From contig NC_092689.1 of assembly GCF_964275005.1 (NCBI RefSeq), positions 9,257,200 to 9,321,199 of the forward strand: a stretch of DNA of 64,000 nt, given 5' to 3'. This DNA comes from Diadema setosum. Its lineage: Eukaryota > Echinodermata > Echinoidea > Diadematoida > Diadematidae. Positions 12,691 through 38,861 of the stretch are shown here, one piece after another. The position numbers and the translations under genes were made by a program. The notes under the pieces were generated by a model. The model had not been told where the DNA came from. It made no database searches and saw nothing but the letters and a program-made list of their open reading frames with translations. Positions within the stretch are counted from its first letter, which is position 1; each line of letters starts with the position of its first letter.

Positions 12691-14205
12691 GTTTGAAGTT
12701 TGAAGTTTGAAGTTTGAAGTTTGATTTATTACTCAACGACCCTCATGGGGTATGGGAGTACAATGTCAATTGAAAATACACAAAATAGAAAAATTTCAAA
12801 TAAGAATTAACATATATACATGTATAATACAAATATATACAAGATATCAACATACTTTTCAAATATAATTTGCATAAAAGTATGTTATAGATAATATACT
12901 ATACAAATGTAAATCTATCACATGAATTACGAACGATGCAGGCACTGCCTGATGCAAATAATCATGCAAAGGGTATATAAAATAAACTAAATCAAACGAA
13001 ATGATAAAGTGCAGTAACTAACTAAAAGAGGACATTATTACCTTACAAAACCTCGAAATGTTTGACAAAGTCTTTTTCTTAGTGGAATTGAACAATTGAT
13101 CATATTTAAATGTGTTAGGATACTTCCTATAATATTTTTCGAGAAATCTTTTACGTTCTGTCGCAAAGAAGGGACATACAAACAAATAATGAAATTCATC
13201 ACCAATATCATTTTGAGAACAATAGGTACACAAACGTTCAATTCTTGGAATGTCTTTGTAACGCCCAGACACTATTGGAAGCTTATGATTAAGGCAACGA
13301 AAACGTGTTAAAGATTTCCTATCATTTTCATTAAGACGAATCAGATACTTTTCAAAGCATAATTGCTGCTTAAAAATTCTATAAACAGTGCATTGATTGT
13401 CTAACTCAACATCACTGTGCCACTCCTGTTGACTCATATCTTTAATTTTTGTATTTATTATTCTTTTGAATGAAGATAAAGATAGATTACTTGCTTGACT
13501 CTTCCACACGTCAGAAAGGCCTAAGCTATCAAGAGTATTCTTTACTTTGAAAATCCAACCCATCTGATTTTTCCCCTTCAAAAAGGAGAAAAATTCAAAG
13601 CTATAAATGATGCTTGATAATTTAGCTGATTTCCCGTTTACAAGACGGTACCAGAACATTAGCATTCGACTAATAACAATTTTTTCTAATTTGTAGTGCC
13701 CAAGTTCACCGTAAGTCATGCAATTGGGAGTTCTCTTGTTCAGACCAAGCAATTCTTTACAGAACTTCAAATAAAACGTTTCAATTTGAATTACATTTTC
13801 AAAACCCCAAACCTCACATCCATATAACAGAATTGGTAATATCAATTGATTAAATAGCTCAAGTTGAATATCAACAGGTAGACAAAGAGATGCAATTTTG
13901 CTCTTCATGGAGTACATAGCTCTTTGTGCTTGAGTTACTTGTTCATTTATAGCTTTTTTGAAGCTATTGTTATAGTTGAAAATTGTTCCTAAATACACAT
14001 ACTCATCAATTACACTTAAAAGTTCATTGGCAAAATAAAACTTTGGAGTATTTCTAACTTTTCCTCTAGAAAAAATAACAACCTTCGTCTTTGTGGTATT
14101 AACAGTAAGATGCCACAATTGGCAATAATCAGAAAGAGCGTTAAGAGCATCTTGTAAATCATTTGCACTTTCAGCAAGTACAATAGTATCGAAATTCGCG
14201 CCTTT
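12691..14205 (-). mobile_element. 5'-truncated non-LTR retrotransposon (LINE)
   Basis: On the - strand a reverse transcriptase C-terminal frame is followed by about 290 bp of 3' UTR with AATAA-type sequence. It closes in a GTTTGAA-type tandem tail (+ strand 12691-12724). A short tandem tail instead of poly(A) is typical of CR1/L2/Jockey-group LINEs. The RT homology starts abruptly inside the catalytic region near 14200, so the 5' part is missing, as expected after incomplete reverse transcription. A T/A-rich run beyond the tail (12660-12677) may be target sequence. Confidence 0.75.
13018..14205 (-). pseudogene. Reverse transcriptase C-terminal fragment of a LINE
   Basis: The open - strand frame (it stays open to 14343 in flanking DNA) begins its RT likeness at 'FDTIVLAESANDLQ'. 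This corresponds to the sequence right after the catalytic Y-A-D-D, whose first residues are replaced by unrelated codons. Then come the usual 'VNTTKTKVVIFSRG', a 'LYGCEVWGF' thumb/connection block, and a C-terminal Cys-His cluster C-x2-C-x9-H-x4-C near the end ('RLCTYCSQ...FHYLFVC'). The frame is uninterrupted from 14205 to the stop at 13018, suggesting a fairly young copy. It cannot encode a working enzyme because the endonuclease and most of the palm are absent. The exact clade is uncertain. Confidence 0.8.
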
Positions 14206-14330
14206 ATTGCTTCGCGTCGCGACGCGAAAGATTTCACGTGTAAATGAATGGGTATCGCAGCACATTCGTTTCGCGAGAGATTTCATGTACAAATGAATGG
14301 GTATCGCGGCGCCTTCACTTCGCGAGAACC
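14206..14330. repeat. Two-copy repeat with TCGCG palindrome
   Basis: Two copies of about 60 bp share 'aaatgaatgggtatcgc' and 'cgcgag'. The first contains the perfect 18-bp palindrome TTCGCGTCGCGACGCGAA near 14213-14230. It directly abuts the truncated LINE. Confidence 0.6.
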
Positions 14331-15336
14331 ACAAGGCACGCATACTGTAGACAATACACTCAATACGTGTAACGTTAGAGAAAATAAGAGACTCAGAGAG
14401 ACTCTTATAAAGCCCTCATTCTACCTAAAAAGATGCTCATGGCATTGTGGAATAGAATATTACGTTACAACAGAGTAAGCGATATCGTAGATCTATAATT
14501 AGACAACAACAATAAGCAAGCTAGGGCTCTTCGACGTACCGTATAGGCCTAGATCTATTCTAATAATATAACGTTGGTTAGGCCTCTGGCCCTGGTTTTG
14601 AAGATGAGTGTCGTAGAGATAATGGAAGATCGTTCCAAGGTTTTGGTGCAATGTATGAGAAAGTATGATCCCCTAACTACGGTATGCTAGATTTCCTATG
14701 CCTATATCCCAGTGTAGGACTGTCTAATTTTGGGGAGTTCATGCTTCGTCGCTTGAAATTTGGTCTCGCAGTTCACTAACTCGAGCGACCCACCCAAAAG
14801 ATGTTGACAAACTGCAGTAGATAGTAGGCCTGCTTAATTATTTATAGCGCAAGTTAGATCTAGTTAAGCCTAGTTCTACCTGTCTAACAGTAGTTCCCGT
14901 AATCTCATCCTAATAATTATTCTTTAGAGTGTCTAACGAGTTAGAGTCTAACTTGCTAACTGTTACGAATCACACGAATTTACAGTGGCACTCGATGCTA
15001 ATAGTAATAGGGTCCTACTGCTAGAATTTTTCCATTGCCTAATCTAACCTTAGACTCGCTGAAATGTTCTACCCAAATTTACAATGTATACTTGCATTTT
15101 TAACAGGAAAGGATAGTCCATATTCATGTACAGACAGCTAGAAAACGCTAGAAAGACGACAGAAAGCACAATCAACTGCAGCTCACAGTCACATCGTTGA
15201 TCAGCTCGAGCACGCACGTTCACCGTTACCGCACCAACGTACTTGTTGACACATCGGATAGGCGTATTGCATGTATGAAGCGAGTTTGCAGTTTGCGCAT
15301 GTTTACCAGTACGTTGTACAGCAATGCACCGAGGAT
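14331..15336. other. Stretch without a recognisable gene
   Basis: AT-rich with several CTAG/TAGGCCT-type words. No exon recognised. Confidence 0.35.
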
Positions 15337-15752
15337 GGTATTCTGTAAGGATCCTAGGACAGCTCTCGCTCCTAAATACGCGATTGGTATTCTGTAACAC
15401 CGCGCGTAGGAGGAGAAATAGGATAGTGACGTCAGGGATCCTTATTTCTCTCCCAGCTTAGGATAGGGGCGTAACTTGACATGTTAATTAGATATAATTA
15501 GATTTTAATGAGATCTTAAAGGTACTAGCCCACATTTGTAAACCGGCAGCAATTGGTCTCATAGTTAGCATGGAGTTTGGGTATGATTGCAGTAACACCT
15601 GTGCAAAATTTCGTTCCAATTAGTCTATTACTTTCATAAAAATAAATGAAAATGCACCGTATGCATGCGTATAACGCTCGCTAGCTCCGGTCCACGTACG
15701 TACTACTTGCATGCGATACATGTGTAAGTTACATGAACGTACTAGTAGCTAG

Positions 15753-16029
15753 CCCCGGAGGCGTTTTTTTTTTAAAGACGGCACAGATTGGGGCATGGCG
15801 CGTGTTAAACCTATGGGAAAAACGTTGGGTTAGGGTTTTTGGTTATGGTTATGGTTATGGTTATGGTTAGGGTTAGGGTTGGGGTTAGGGTTAGGGTTAG
15901 GGTTAGGGTTAGGGTTAGGGTTTGATGGTTAGGGTTAGGATTAGGATTAGGGTTAGGTTTAGGAATAGGGTCCCCGATAGATTTTTAGTTTCCCCAATCT
16001 GTGCCGTCTAAAAAAAACACGCGCCCCGG
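15753..16029. repeat. Inner inverted-repeat unit enclosing telomere-like repeats
   Basis: The left arm 'gacggcacagattgggg' (15777-15793) is repeated inverted as 'ccccaatctgtgccgtc' at 15992-16008. Both arms are followed outward by an A/T run and CGC/CCCCGG. The unit lies wholly inside the larger TTAA element. The interior is almost all TTAGGG-type repeat. Confidence 0.75.
15827..15970 (+). repeat. Interstitial telomere-like (TTAGGG)n block
   Basis: About 140 bp of GGTTAGGG repeats. The start is degenerate (GGTTAT), the centre is near-perfect (15864-15920) and the tail is decayed (GGATTA, GGTTTA). TTAGGG is the telomere repeat of most deuterostomes (established). The inverted-repeat frame shows this is not a chromosome end. 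Confidence 0.9.
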
Positions 16030-17245
16030 AGACCGCGCCGCAAGGCGCGGTCCTGGCGGCTACCTCGCAGCTGAGCGGGAGCAAAAATCACTGCCACATT
16101 CACGGCGACTTCACAAATAAAGCACGGTTAAATTTCTATCATAAACACAGTGACAATTAATACATTACCTTTTCGACTTGGTTTTTCTCACTCATTTATC
16201 TAGAAACTGCAAAATTTTCTACATTTTTTTAGGAGTAATAAGCGGCCTGCCCTAGTGCAACAGTGGAGAGACTTGCTGCTATATCCATTAGTGCGCATTA
16301 CGCATGCTCTCAATGCACTGCACTGCATGCATGCTGTGCGCCTGTGCAAGTGATTGTGAGTTTCAGTGAGCATCGGTGAGCTGAAGATATTCGCGTTATA
16401 AGACAACATTTTCTGCATCATAAGCAATGAAATGCATCAAACAGTCGCCGAAATTAATCATTTAGGTTTAATCGACCCATGTAAGTATTCCTAGTAGTTT
16501 TTGTTGAAAAATTAAGGAAATATAGCGCCGAAACGGCACCCGTTTTGTACAACTCCTCGATCTGAATGCGAAAACGGCACAGCCCCAACGCTGCACGTTG
16601 GGGCTGGTCGCAGTTAGTATGTAGCTAGCCCGCGCTCGTAATTCGATTTTGGGTCGGGTTGACCCGGTTTGAAAATTGATTTTAAAACGATGATTTTCTC
16701 TCTTTTATCGAATGGCAAAGAGCAACAGGTGAGGTATGTTACTGTTATAACTTGTACTTGAAGTCATATTGGACCTGTTTTATGCAGTTTTGATTTTCGT
16801 GGGTTTGCAAATGTGGGCTAGTACCTTTAAGATAAGTGGTATTCTGTAAGCACAAGTAGGATCAAGTTTAGGAGCAAAAATAAGGATAGCCTCTAGGCAA
16901 TCTTTCTCTGGCGCTTTATGCCGGGATATTGCGTATATAGGCCATACTGACGACCTACTGTCTCTTATTTTGTATGTTCATGAACAAGAAAATAAATACA
17001 TGAATCGTATAACAGAGTTATCTGTTCCTCTCATACTGAGGATTCTAAAACTGCAATCTATAATGTTCGAAACAATTGTATTCTTTATCTAGCTGGTATG
17101 TATTTATTTGTTTGTTGTTCGCCATTTTCAATTCAATTCATACTTCATTTTATTCGGCACAAATAAATCAAAAGTATATTATGTACACAATAACAACAAA
17201 AGCTATTATCATAATTATTAATATTGTAACAATGATAATCGTTAT

Positions 17246-17268
17246 TAATATTATTATTATTATCATTT

Positions 17269-17320
<52 letters not shown>

Positions 17321-17350
17321 CATTATTGTCATTATTGCTGTTATCATTAT
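17246..17350. repeat. (ATT)n microsatellite
   Basis: Long run of TTA/ATT with scattered CAT interruptions. Confidence 0.9.
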
Positions 17351-18085
17351 TATAATGCTCAGCGTCGGCCCGAACGTCATGCGGACGCAGTGCAAGTAGC
17401 CTACCTTCGCCGCCCACATTACGTGACCCTCGAAGTCGTTGCTATAAAGATCTAGTAACCAAAGAAAAAGAAACGTACGCAGTGCGCTTCTAGGTCGCGT
17501 GTAGAATATGAAAAGTACTAGTAACGCAACGATCCATACGCACACATTATTGTTAAGACGTACGTATAGTGTGTGTGACGCAACCCGGTGACCTAACAGT
17601 CTATGTGCATGGGTTAACTTTTTTTTCTTCAAAATGTAGTGAACTTATACGTGTTTATACAAGGATATCATGGAGCTATAGTAGCTCCATGTTTATACAT
17701 TATCTTTGTTTAATCTATCAGTAATCTCCTTTATTTATTCTGTTATCATTGCCCAGCATGTAAGTCTATACTACCATAAAGATAGGGGAGAGCTAGCGGG
17801 GTGAATTAAGTGGGACAAAAAATTACGGTGATTTGATGAATTTCCTCAAATAACTTTCTGATATTTAGAATGGGGCACACATGTTAAATCGGACCCAAAA
17901 ACTTTTGATGCTAGCCACATAACGGGTTGCTACGCTACATTCCTGTAAGTGTCGTATTTGTGTTGTCTTTGGGTTTTTTTTTCCTGGGAGAAATGGAAGA
18001 TTGGTTTGGTTTAAGTGGGACAAACAGTTACTATAAGCAAGACATTATTATTACAAGCATATCGATCATAGAATAATGTGAGCGC

Positions 18086-18114
<29 letters not shown>
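18086..18114. repeat. (TG)n microsatellite
   Basis: About 14 TG units. Confidence 0.9.
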
Positions 18115-18116
<2 letters not shown>

Positions 18117-19041
18117 TCTATTATCATTATCATTTTTTATATTTAAGAAAATCTTATATATTTCATAATAACTTTGAATTAAGGGCGAAGTTTGGCATGC
18201 AGTGATGATATCCCAGTTTACCCCAACATCCTCCAAAAGTTCAAAATTTGAGCTAATTTCTGCAAAAACTTTAAATGCAAATTAATGGAACTCGTAAGGT
18301 CTACATTTATTATGGTGGGCTAAGTGCGTGCTAAAGCTTTGATAATCGAAATTGTATTCTTAACTGTAGAATTAGACTGACAATACATTTTTAACTCCTC
18401 GCACAGTAGAGCTGCGTGAAGAGCATGCACTCTTGAGCAATGTAGATCTTGGGCGCGCATTGCGTAAAATTAGCCAGATGATTGGCTTATAGATACTGCG
18501 TCGGGCGTGTCCTGTCTTTCCTCATTAATATTCATTATTCATAAATGACTGTCCTAGGATAGGCTTAGGACAGGCTTACAGAATACCGATTTTGCCTGTC
18601 CTAAGGGTATCTTATACAACGTCCAAGTAGATCCTTGTAATTTGATTGGAGGATTGTTGGTGACGTGATATTAAATAAGTACTCCATTCAACGCGCCGTG
18701 CAATTTTGGTTCTATTTTTGCGTGCAACTTGGTTCGATTTTTTCGTTCTATTCCACGGTTCGAGAAATTGTACGGTACTGCGTGTACTGTGTGTGTGTTG
18801 CATATTGAGGATCGCATGCAGCTAGCGCAGGTACGTCTGCGGTACATGCATGCGCGTACGTAGGCCTACGTAGTGCTAGTGAACGTGTACGTGTATGAGC
18901 TATGACCTGTGGTGTCTACACTGATTGCACAAGCCAGAAAGAGAATCGCAGTGGATCCACAGGTAAGTATGGCTATATTTTTCATACATAGACTTCTAGG
19001 CCTACTTAGACCAAAAAGATCTACTTGGACGTTGTATAAAT

Positions 19042-19205
19042 CAAATAGTGTATGGTCTTTACTCGTGCAATGGAACGAGATTTCGCACTCGGTGAAAGAT
19101 GAGGCGCACTATTCAACTCGGCTTCGCCTCGTTGAATAGAGCGCCTCTATCTTTCACCTCGTGCGAAATCTCGTACCATTGCACTCGTGACCATTCACTA
19201 TTTGT
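19042..19205. repeat. Long near-perfect palindrome 2
   Basis: Arms of about 75 bp. The left runs from 'caaatagtg' (19042) through 'gcaatgg.acgagatttcgcac' and 'ggtgaaagat', and the right is its inverse, ending 'cactatttg'. The centre 'tcaactcggcttcgcctcgttga' region (about 19113-19136) has a GGCTTCGCC hairpin core flanked by TC on both sides. Arm identity is high, with a handful of mismatches. Confidence 0.85.
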
Positions 19206-19465
19206 ATACTATTTTCTGTCCTACGCGCGCTCCTAGGATCGAAATAAGGATCGCGCTTACAGAATACCACCCCGAGTACTTTAGCGGCTGAGCGCGCAGT
19301 TGTCTCTTCATAGTACGCGTATACGCGCTGCACTCCTGCTGCTTTCCCAAGCGCGAATGACTTGTCAATCTTCTTGAAAAGAGTAAAGCAAGATGCCCTA
19401 AAAAAGGGGTAAATTACAGAATACCAGCAGTCAAATACTCTTAAATTCATTGGGAGGGATATAAA

Positions 19466-19631
19466 ACAAATATACCAGGCCAATTTGTCGAGGCACCGGT
19501 TGAAACTATGTGCCTTCGGTGACTTCAGTAGCACTATTTTCTTCGGGGCTGCGCCCCTCAGAAAATAGTGCTACTGAAGTCACCTCATGCACATAGTTTC
19601 AACCAGAGCCTCTCAGGCCTGGTATATTTGT
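19466..19631. repeat. Long near-perfect palindrome 3
   Basis: Arms of about 75 bp begin with 'acaaatataccaggcc' and its inverse, and include 'ttgaaactatgtg' and 'tgacttcagtagcactattt'. The centre is a GGGGCTGCGCCCC core flanked by TC on each side. Same overall plan as the palindrome 260 bp upstream, but different arm sequence. Confidence 0.85.
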
Positions 19632-21019
19632 ATAATATATTTTTTTCCTCATGTCAGAGGTACAATGTCCATCTAAGGTGTTGCTTGCCTCGAGTGGCTG
19701 CCAGGATTTTAAGATTAAAGCACCAGTTAATTTCCTTCTTTCATTTGTTGCTCGCATCCATCTAAGGAAGTAGACTTTATTTTTATTCATACACCTATTT
19801 TTCTCTCATCCGAGAAACGACAAAAGTATTGTGCTGGTTACATCCAGTGAAAGAAACATTTTTGCATTGGTGACTTATCGAACAAATAGCGGTGGGTATA
19901 TGGTACTGAGAGACAGACATAATATCCCTCAAGTAGAGATTGCTTGACTGGATGAGAACCACTGTTGGATCCGTGAGCGACTCATGACAATACTTCGTCG
20001 TATGACTTCTTGTACTGAGCTGTTCATCGGTAAGTACATTAGCTGCATACAGACATTATAATCATGCCTGCATTTAACCATGTAGTATTTTCCTAAAGAG
20101 GAATAACCACGACTGATCTCACAATTACATGAGTCCACGCAGCAACAGCATATACGTATCGAGCTTTATCCCTGCATTTTATGATTTAAACATTATGCAT
20201 AGAATCTCAATTTCATAAGATTCCCATATTCATAATTTTAAAAAAACGCAAACAAACAAAAACTCTTGCATTACTACAATGAGATGGCATTATCGCAGCG
20301 CAGTATGTCTGAATACATGTACGGCCTAATATAGGATTTGCCGGTCAATTTCGTATTTTTGTCATTTCAATTCATTAAAGTGAAAATTCAAATACATACA
20401 GCGCACGCATGCGAAAATATTCCAGCGTATAAATTCAGCATCCGAGCGATCAATTTAATTCATGGGAGTTCTGTTTTGTTTCCGTCAAATCAAATTCACG
20501 CTTTTGCGTTCCATTTCCAAATGCGAGCATTGCATTTCCTACTCGTGAATTGAAAATCACGCGATAGTCATATGTGATAGTCCCGATGAGCTTGTTGGAG
20601 CGTTCAATTTCATTTTCAGGCCATCAGGTGCCTACTTCGTGCAATACATTTCACGAGGAAAACGGTGTAGACTTTTAATCTTTTAAGAAAGGAGAAAGGG
20701 CATACACAACCAATGAATTCTTACATAATAGGGCCTAGTGTAATTATGATTTTTGGAGGTTCAAGGTTCAAGGTCAAAATTAATTTTCATTTCCATCAAT
20801 ACAATGCATAAACAGAAGATTGTTTAAAGGTTCTACATTGTTCTCTGTTCATGTATTGGGGGTTTTTTTTCATCTCAATAAATTTTAAATTCCAAACAAC
20901 ACGACAATCTAATCATATTTCTTGATGATACTGCATGCTGACAATGCCCCGACACTAACCACATATAGGCAATGCATCAATTTAAAGACAAACTGACACA
21001 CATAGTCCCGCAAAAGTAA
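19632..21019. other. Stretch without a recognisable gene
   Basis: AT-rich, with no exon recognised. A short 'aggttcaaggttcaaggtca' stretch near 20758 resembles the GGTCA repeats elsewhere in the window. Confidence 0.35.
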
Positions 21020-21240
21020 ACCATTAAGGTAGCCAATTGGTCTGGTCTTCCATGGGATCCACCTGGATGTAAGGTGGGACCACTTCACCGGGTTAAACAC
21101 CCTGCTCTTTGTAATGAATAAATGAAGTGAGATCTTTTAAGTGCATGAGTTGTGACTCTCTCACACATGGGACCTCCATTTTATGTCCTATCCGAGGGAC
21201 ATGTGACTGTATATTCCTCTACGTGGAGCCCGAGTTAAAA
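21020..21240. repeat. Possible conserved interspersed repeat
   Basis: The run from 'ggtgggaccacttcaccggg' through 'gtgactctctcacacatggg' to 'tatccgagggacatgtgac' and 'gtggagcccgag' resembles a repeat I associate with several marine invertebrate genomes. No second copy occurs in this window, so this rests on memory of similar sequence and the class is unknown. Confidence 0.3.
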
Positions 21241-21820
21241 TTTTTCAGTGAACAGCAGGACCTCTACTGCAAAATAAATAATCTCCATCATAAATTTCAT
21301 TATATTCAAAGCTAACAGAAAAGACAAACATACACGGCCACAAACTAACTAAATTCAGGACTTTTGAAAAAAAAAAAATTGTGCAGTTATTTGGAACATG
21401 GTTGCCTATTTACGAACTTTAATGACCGACGAGATTCCGTCGCCTGCTTGACATGAATTTGAATACGCATTGCTGAACTGCGTGCTCCTCTCTTAAATTT
21501 GAATGCTCCGATAGTGAATTCAAATGACCGGATTTTGAATTTGATTGCTGAATCGGTGCTGGGAGCGTGGAATACGTAAAGTCGAATGCTCGGAATATAG
21601 GAACTTGAATGCAAACGTAAAAAAACTATAGTATACTCTTTGCACAATATTAAATCTATATCTATTTATGTATATATGTATACATAACGGATTTTCATGC
21701 TTTGTTTTCGACGCTGAGGTATGCATCAATTTGAGAGAATTACCGGTGTATACCCTTATACACTTTTTATGTTCAGTACCAAATTTTCAGAGTGTTTGTA
21801 ATTGCCACCAACCTTGTATT

Positions 21821-22130
21821 CATTCATTCATTCATTCACGTTTTATTTTTATTTTCAGTCAATATATATATAGGTTATACAAACGTCAAATGATAACAAA
21901 TCTTGTAATATATATTATACATCCTGTTTCATTAAGGACTTCGTGAAAATAAAAATTGAGGGGCTGCTATAAAGCAAATTTGTATAGTGCAGTCCCCTCA
22001 CTTATTCACGTTACAGTACATGTACTACAAAGCATTAATACATAGCTTGCAAAACTACAATATATGTACCAAACAAGTTAATCATTAGAAGTATACACTT
22101 TTTATTACATCGATGGTAATACTTAACTTG
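21821..22130 (-). mobile_element. Possible LINE 3' end fragment
   Basis: A CATT tandem run (21821-21838) is followed by 'cacgttttatttttatttt'. Read on the - strand this is a 3' UTR with AATAAAA and a GAAT-type tandem tail, the layout of CR1/L2 3' ends. No coding part is attached. Confidence 0.35.
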
Positions 22131-23278
22131 TAGAATTCATATGTCTTAAAGTTTCATGTACATGATTTGAGAGAACCACTTCTGTCCCCAGTAGCCTCCA
22201 CAGACACCTCCCCCTTCCCCCGATTGATCAAGATAAGCATTCTTTTTTACGTCACTTCTTTTATTTCAATAGCAAATTTCTCTTACATAGGTTTAGAATA
22301 TCGTGAATATGTTTACGCATCAAACTAAATACTATAGCTAATGCCTTTGTTGACATGTCTGGAACACCAAAGAGGTTCGATTTTCGAGTTTACATCTCTC
22401 GTGGACGTATCGACACATTAAAAGCTTCCATGGCTTGGTGTTATATATGCGAATAAAGCTCAAAGTTTGCACAATAATATCACAAGGTTTTTGGATCAAT
22501 ATTGACATTCCGTGCCCTATCGGCGCTAATGCAATGCAATAAATTAGCTTGAACCCGGGGCTCTGCAAAATATGACATACAATACATGAGGGGGAAAAAA
22601 GCAATCTTTGGTTAGTGCTGTATTTGAGGGGTGTATTTGAGGGGTGTGGGATATACTTCTGAGATTTTGCTGATTTCCCTCTATTTAAATAAGAAAAAAC
22701 AATCAGGAAAGGAGGATACAGTATATTTGAAGGATATATGTAGCATATATAAAAGGCGTTCAAAAAGAATTTCGTGCATGATTATGAATGCTCCACAAAA
22801 ACTCCATAAAACCTTCAATTTGGTTTAGGCTGTTTTTAGAAATCAGTTGTCACCATAATAGATGGATGTATTTTTATCTTCACCAAATGAAAATATTTGA
22901 AGAATTCTGAGAATAGATCAAACTGCTAGCATGAATATTTCTTTTGATTAATTTAAAATTTATTACAACATTTTGAAAACCCAGTTTTGTTAGCTTAATG
23001 TAACAATTAAGAGCTCGTGCCGCATCCAAGAAACTAAAAAGAGACAAGGAAGACATAATGGGATTATTATTCCCCGCTACATGAAAAGACGCTTCTTCTG
23101 CCACTAATCCAACAAGACAAATTATCTTATGCCTATTACCATGATTACTGTTACTATAACAAAAACACAAACTAAATTTATTAACACAAAAAGGTCTTAA
23201 CTATTCTGTTTCTATGACCACTTTCGTGAGAGCTATCACTGCTTCTCAAACTTTGGTGTGTTTTCCATTTGTTTTCAG
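22131..23278. other. Upstream region of the CYP4 gene
   Basis: No exon or TATA-type promoter could be fixed with confidence. The leader exon implied by the splice acceptor at 23278 should lie in or beyond this stretch. Confidence 0.4.
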
Positions 23279-23322
23279 AGCAAACCACTTGAGGGACGCG
23301 AAAGACTGCGAAACTACTAACC
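23265..23322 (+). other. Splice acceptor and 5' leader of CYP4
   Basis: A pyrimidine-rich tract ending 'tttgttttcag' (AG at 23277-23278) lies 44 bases before the ATG, with no in-frame start between. The second CYP4 copy has an equivalent acceptor 13 bases before its ATG. A non-coding first exon upstream is therefore likely. The start context 'aaccATGG' is strong. Confidence 0.6.
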
Positions 23323-37972
<14,650 letters not shown>

Positions 37973-38861
37973 TCACACAAAGATGCCTCTGCCAAGGAGT
38001 TACATCTACCAGCACTCATTAAATTAATATCGACTTCTTCCGGACACATGCAGTGTTCTTTAGGAGGAAATCGCCATTAAAATCTCGGGCTTAAAAATGC
38101 TTTAGACTCAAATTGAAATACATTACACATGAATCACGTAAGTTTGTCAGCTGAATTTCATGCGTCGCATAGCCCTTTAAGTGTATAGGGGTGAATTAGT
38201 TTACATTGGGATTTGATAAATGTTCAATGATTTCTTAGTGTCACAACATACATTTTCATTCCAACATCACATTCATTGGGTAACAGCACCTACAGGAATT
38301 GATAAAGTTATAACTGAAAACAAATATAATTGATAAGTAGTTGCATAGAAATCAGATGAGCTCTGTATAGAACGTTGAAGTGTTTTCCGCGTGCGGCTAA
38401 TCAAAGTGCAAAACACATCTATTGTTCACTTTCCCATTCATCAACTGTTGCAAATACTGGCATAACGGAATACATGTATTTGAAATCATATTCATACACG
38501 AAAATATTAGACATGATGCAATAATTTCTTTCTTTGCTGCATCGACATACGTAGTATTCAGTGCCTTAATTCAAGTTGTCAGTGTGGTATTGAAAGAGCT
38601 TAGAAACTCCCGTATTAAGTGATGCATAATGATTTCTTTTATATTATTATTATTATTATTATTATATTATTATTATTATTATTACATATAAAATAAGAAG
38701 AAAATGATCATGTACCATATGAATAGCGAAGTGTAGCTAAGATGAATAAGGGACAAGAATGGAGTATATGTTTCACACAGCATATACTCATGGTGTGGTA
38801 ACTGATTCTCCTTCAGCGGTACCTCTGAAGTATTACTTTTCATTGAATATGGTACAATAAA
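37973..38861 (+). other. CYP4 3' untranslated region and candidate poly(A) signals
   Basis: ATTAAA at 38018-38023, 46 bases after the stop, and AATAAA at 38856-38861 are the plausible cleavage signals. The sequence cannot tell which is used. An ATT microsatellite lies between them. Confidence 0.45.
38641..38684. repeat. (ATT)n microsatellite
   Basis: ATT units with one slip. Confidence 0.9.

Larger units (their letters stand above)
15516..16830. mobile_element. TTAA-flanked inverted-repeat element, 1315 bp (T2/Kolobok-like)
   Basis: The left end TTAA (15516-15519) is followed by AGGTACTAGCCCACATTTG. The right end carries the inverse, ending ACCT then TTAA (16827-16830). The 24-bp inverted ends match at 23 positions. 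The TTAAAGG start again fits the T2/Kolobok terminus pattern. No transposase is visible. It contains a second, smaller inverted-repeat unit (15753-16029) and TGCATGC/GTACGT-rich sequence. Confidence 0.7.
16851..19041. other. Stretch without a recognisable gene, with microsatellites
   Basis: Holds an ATT and a TG microsatellite, a possible CR1-like tail on the - strand near 17129-17160 ('attcaattcaattcatac' then T-rich), and Ile/Asn-rich open frames that are just the ATT repeat translated. No exon recognised. Confidence 0.4.
15337..19425. repeat. Set of GGTATTCTGTAAG motifs, forward on the left and inverted on the right
   Basis: GGTATTCTGTAA occurs forward at 15337, 15386 and 16838. Its inverse TTACAGAATACC occurs at 18576, 19257 and 19414. 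Neighbouring 'tcctagga' and 'cctatcctaag' words accompany most copies. Three forward copies all precede three inverted copies. They may be ends of one or more nested inverted-repeat elements up to about 4 kb long, but I could not pair them with certainty. Confidence 0.45.

Noticed and set aside
15827-15970. Reading the TTAGGG block as a true telomere or chromosome end
   Set aside because: It is short, degenerate at both edges, and enclosed by inverted repeats with ordinary sequence on both sides.
17076-17632. Ile-rich and Asn-rich open frames
   Set aside because: They are translations of the ATT microsatellite.
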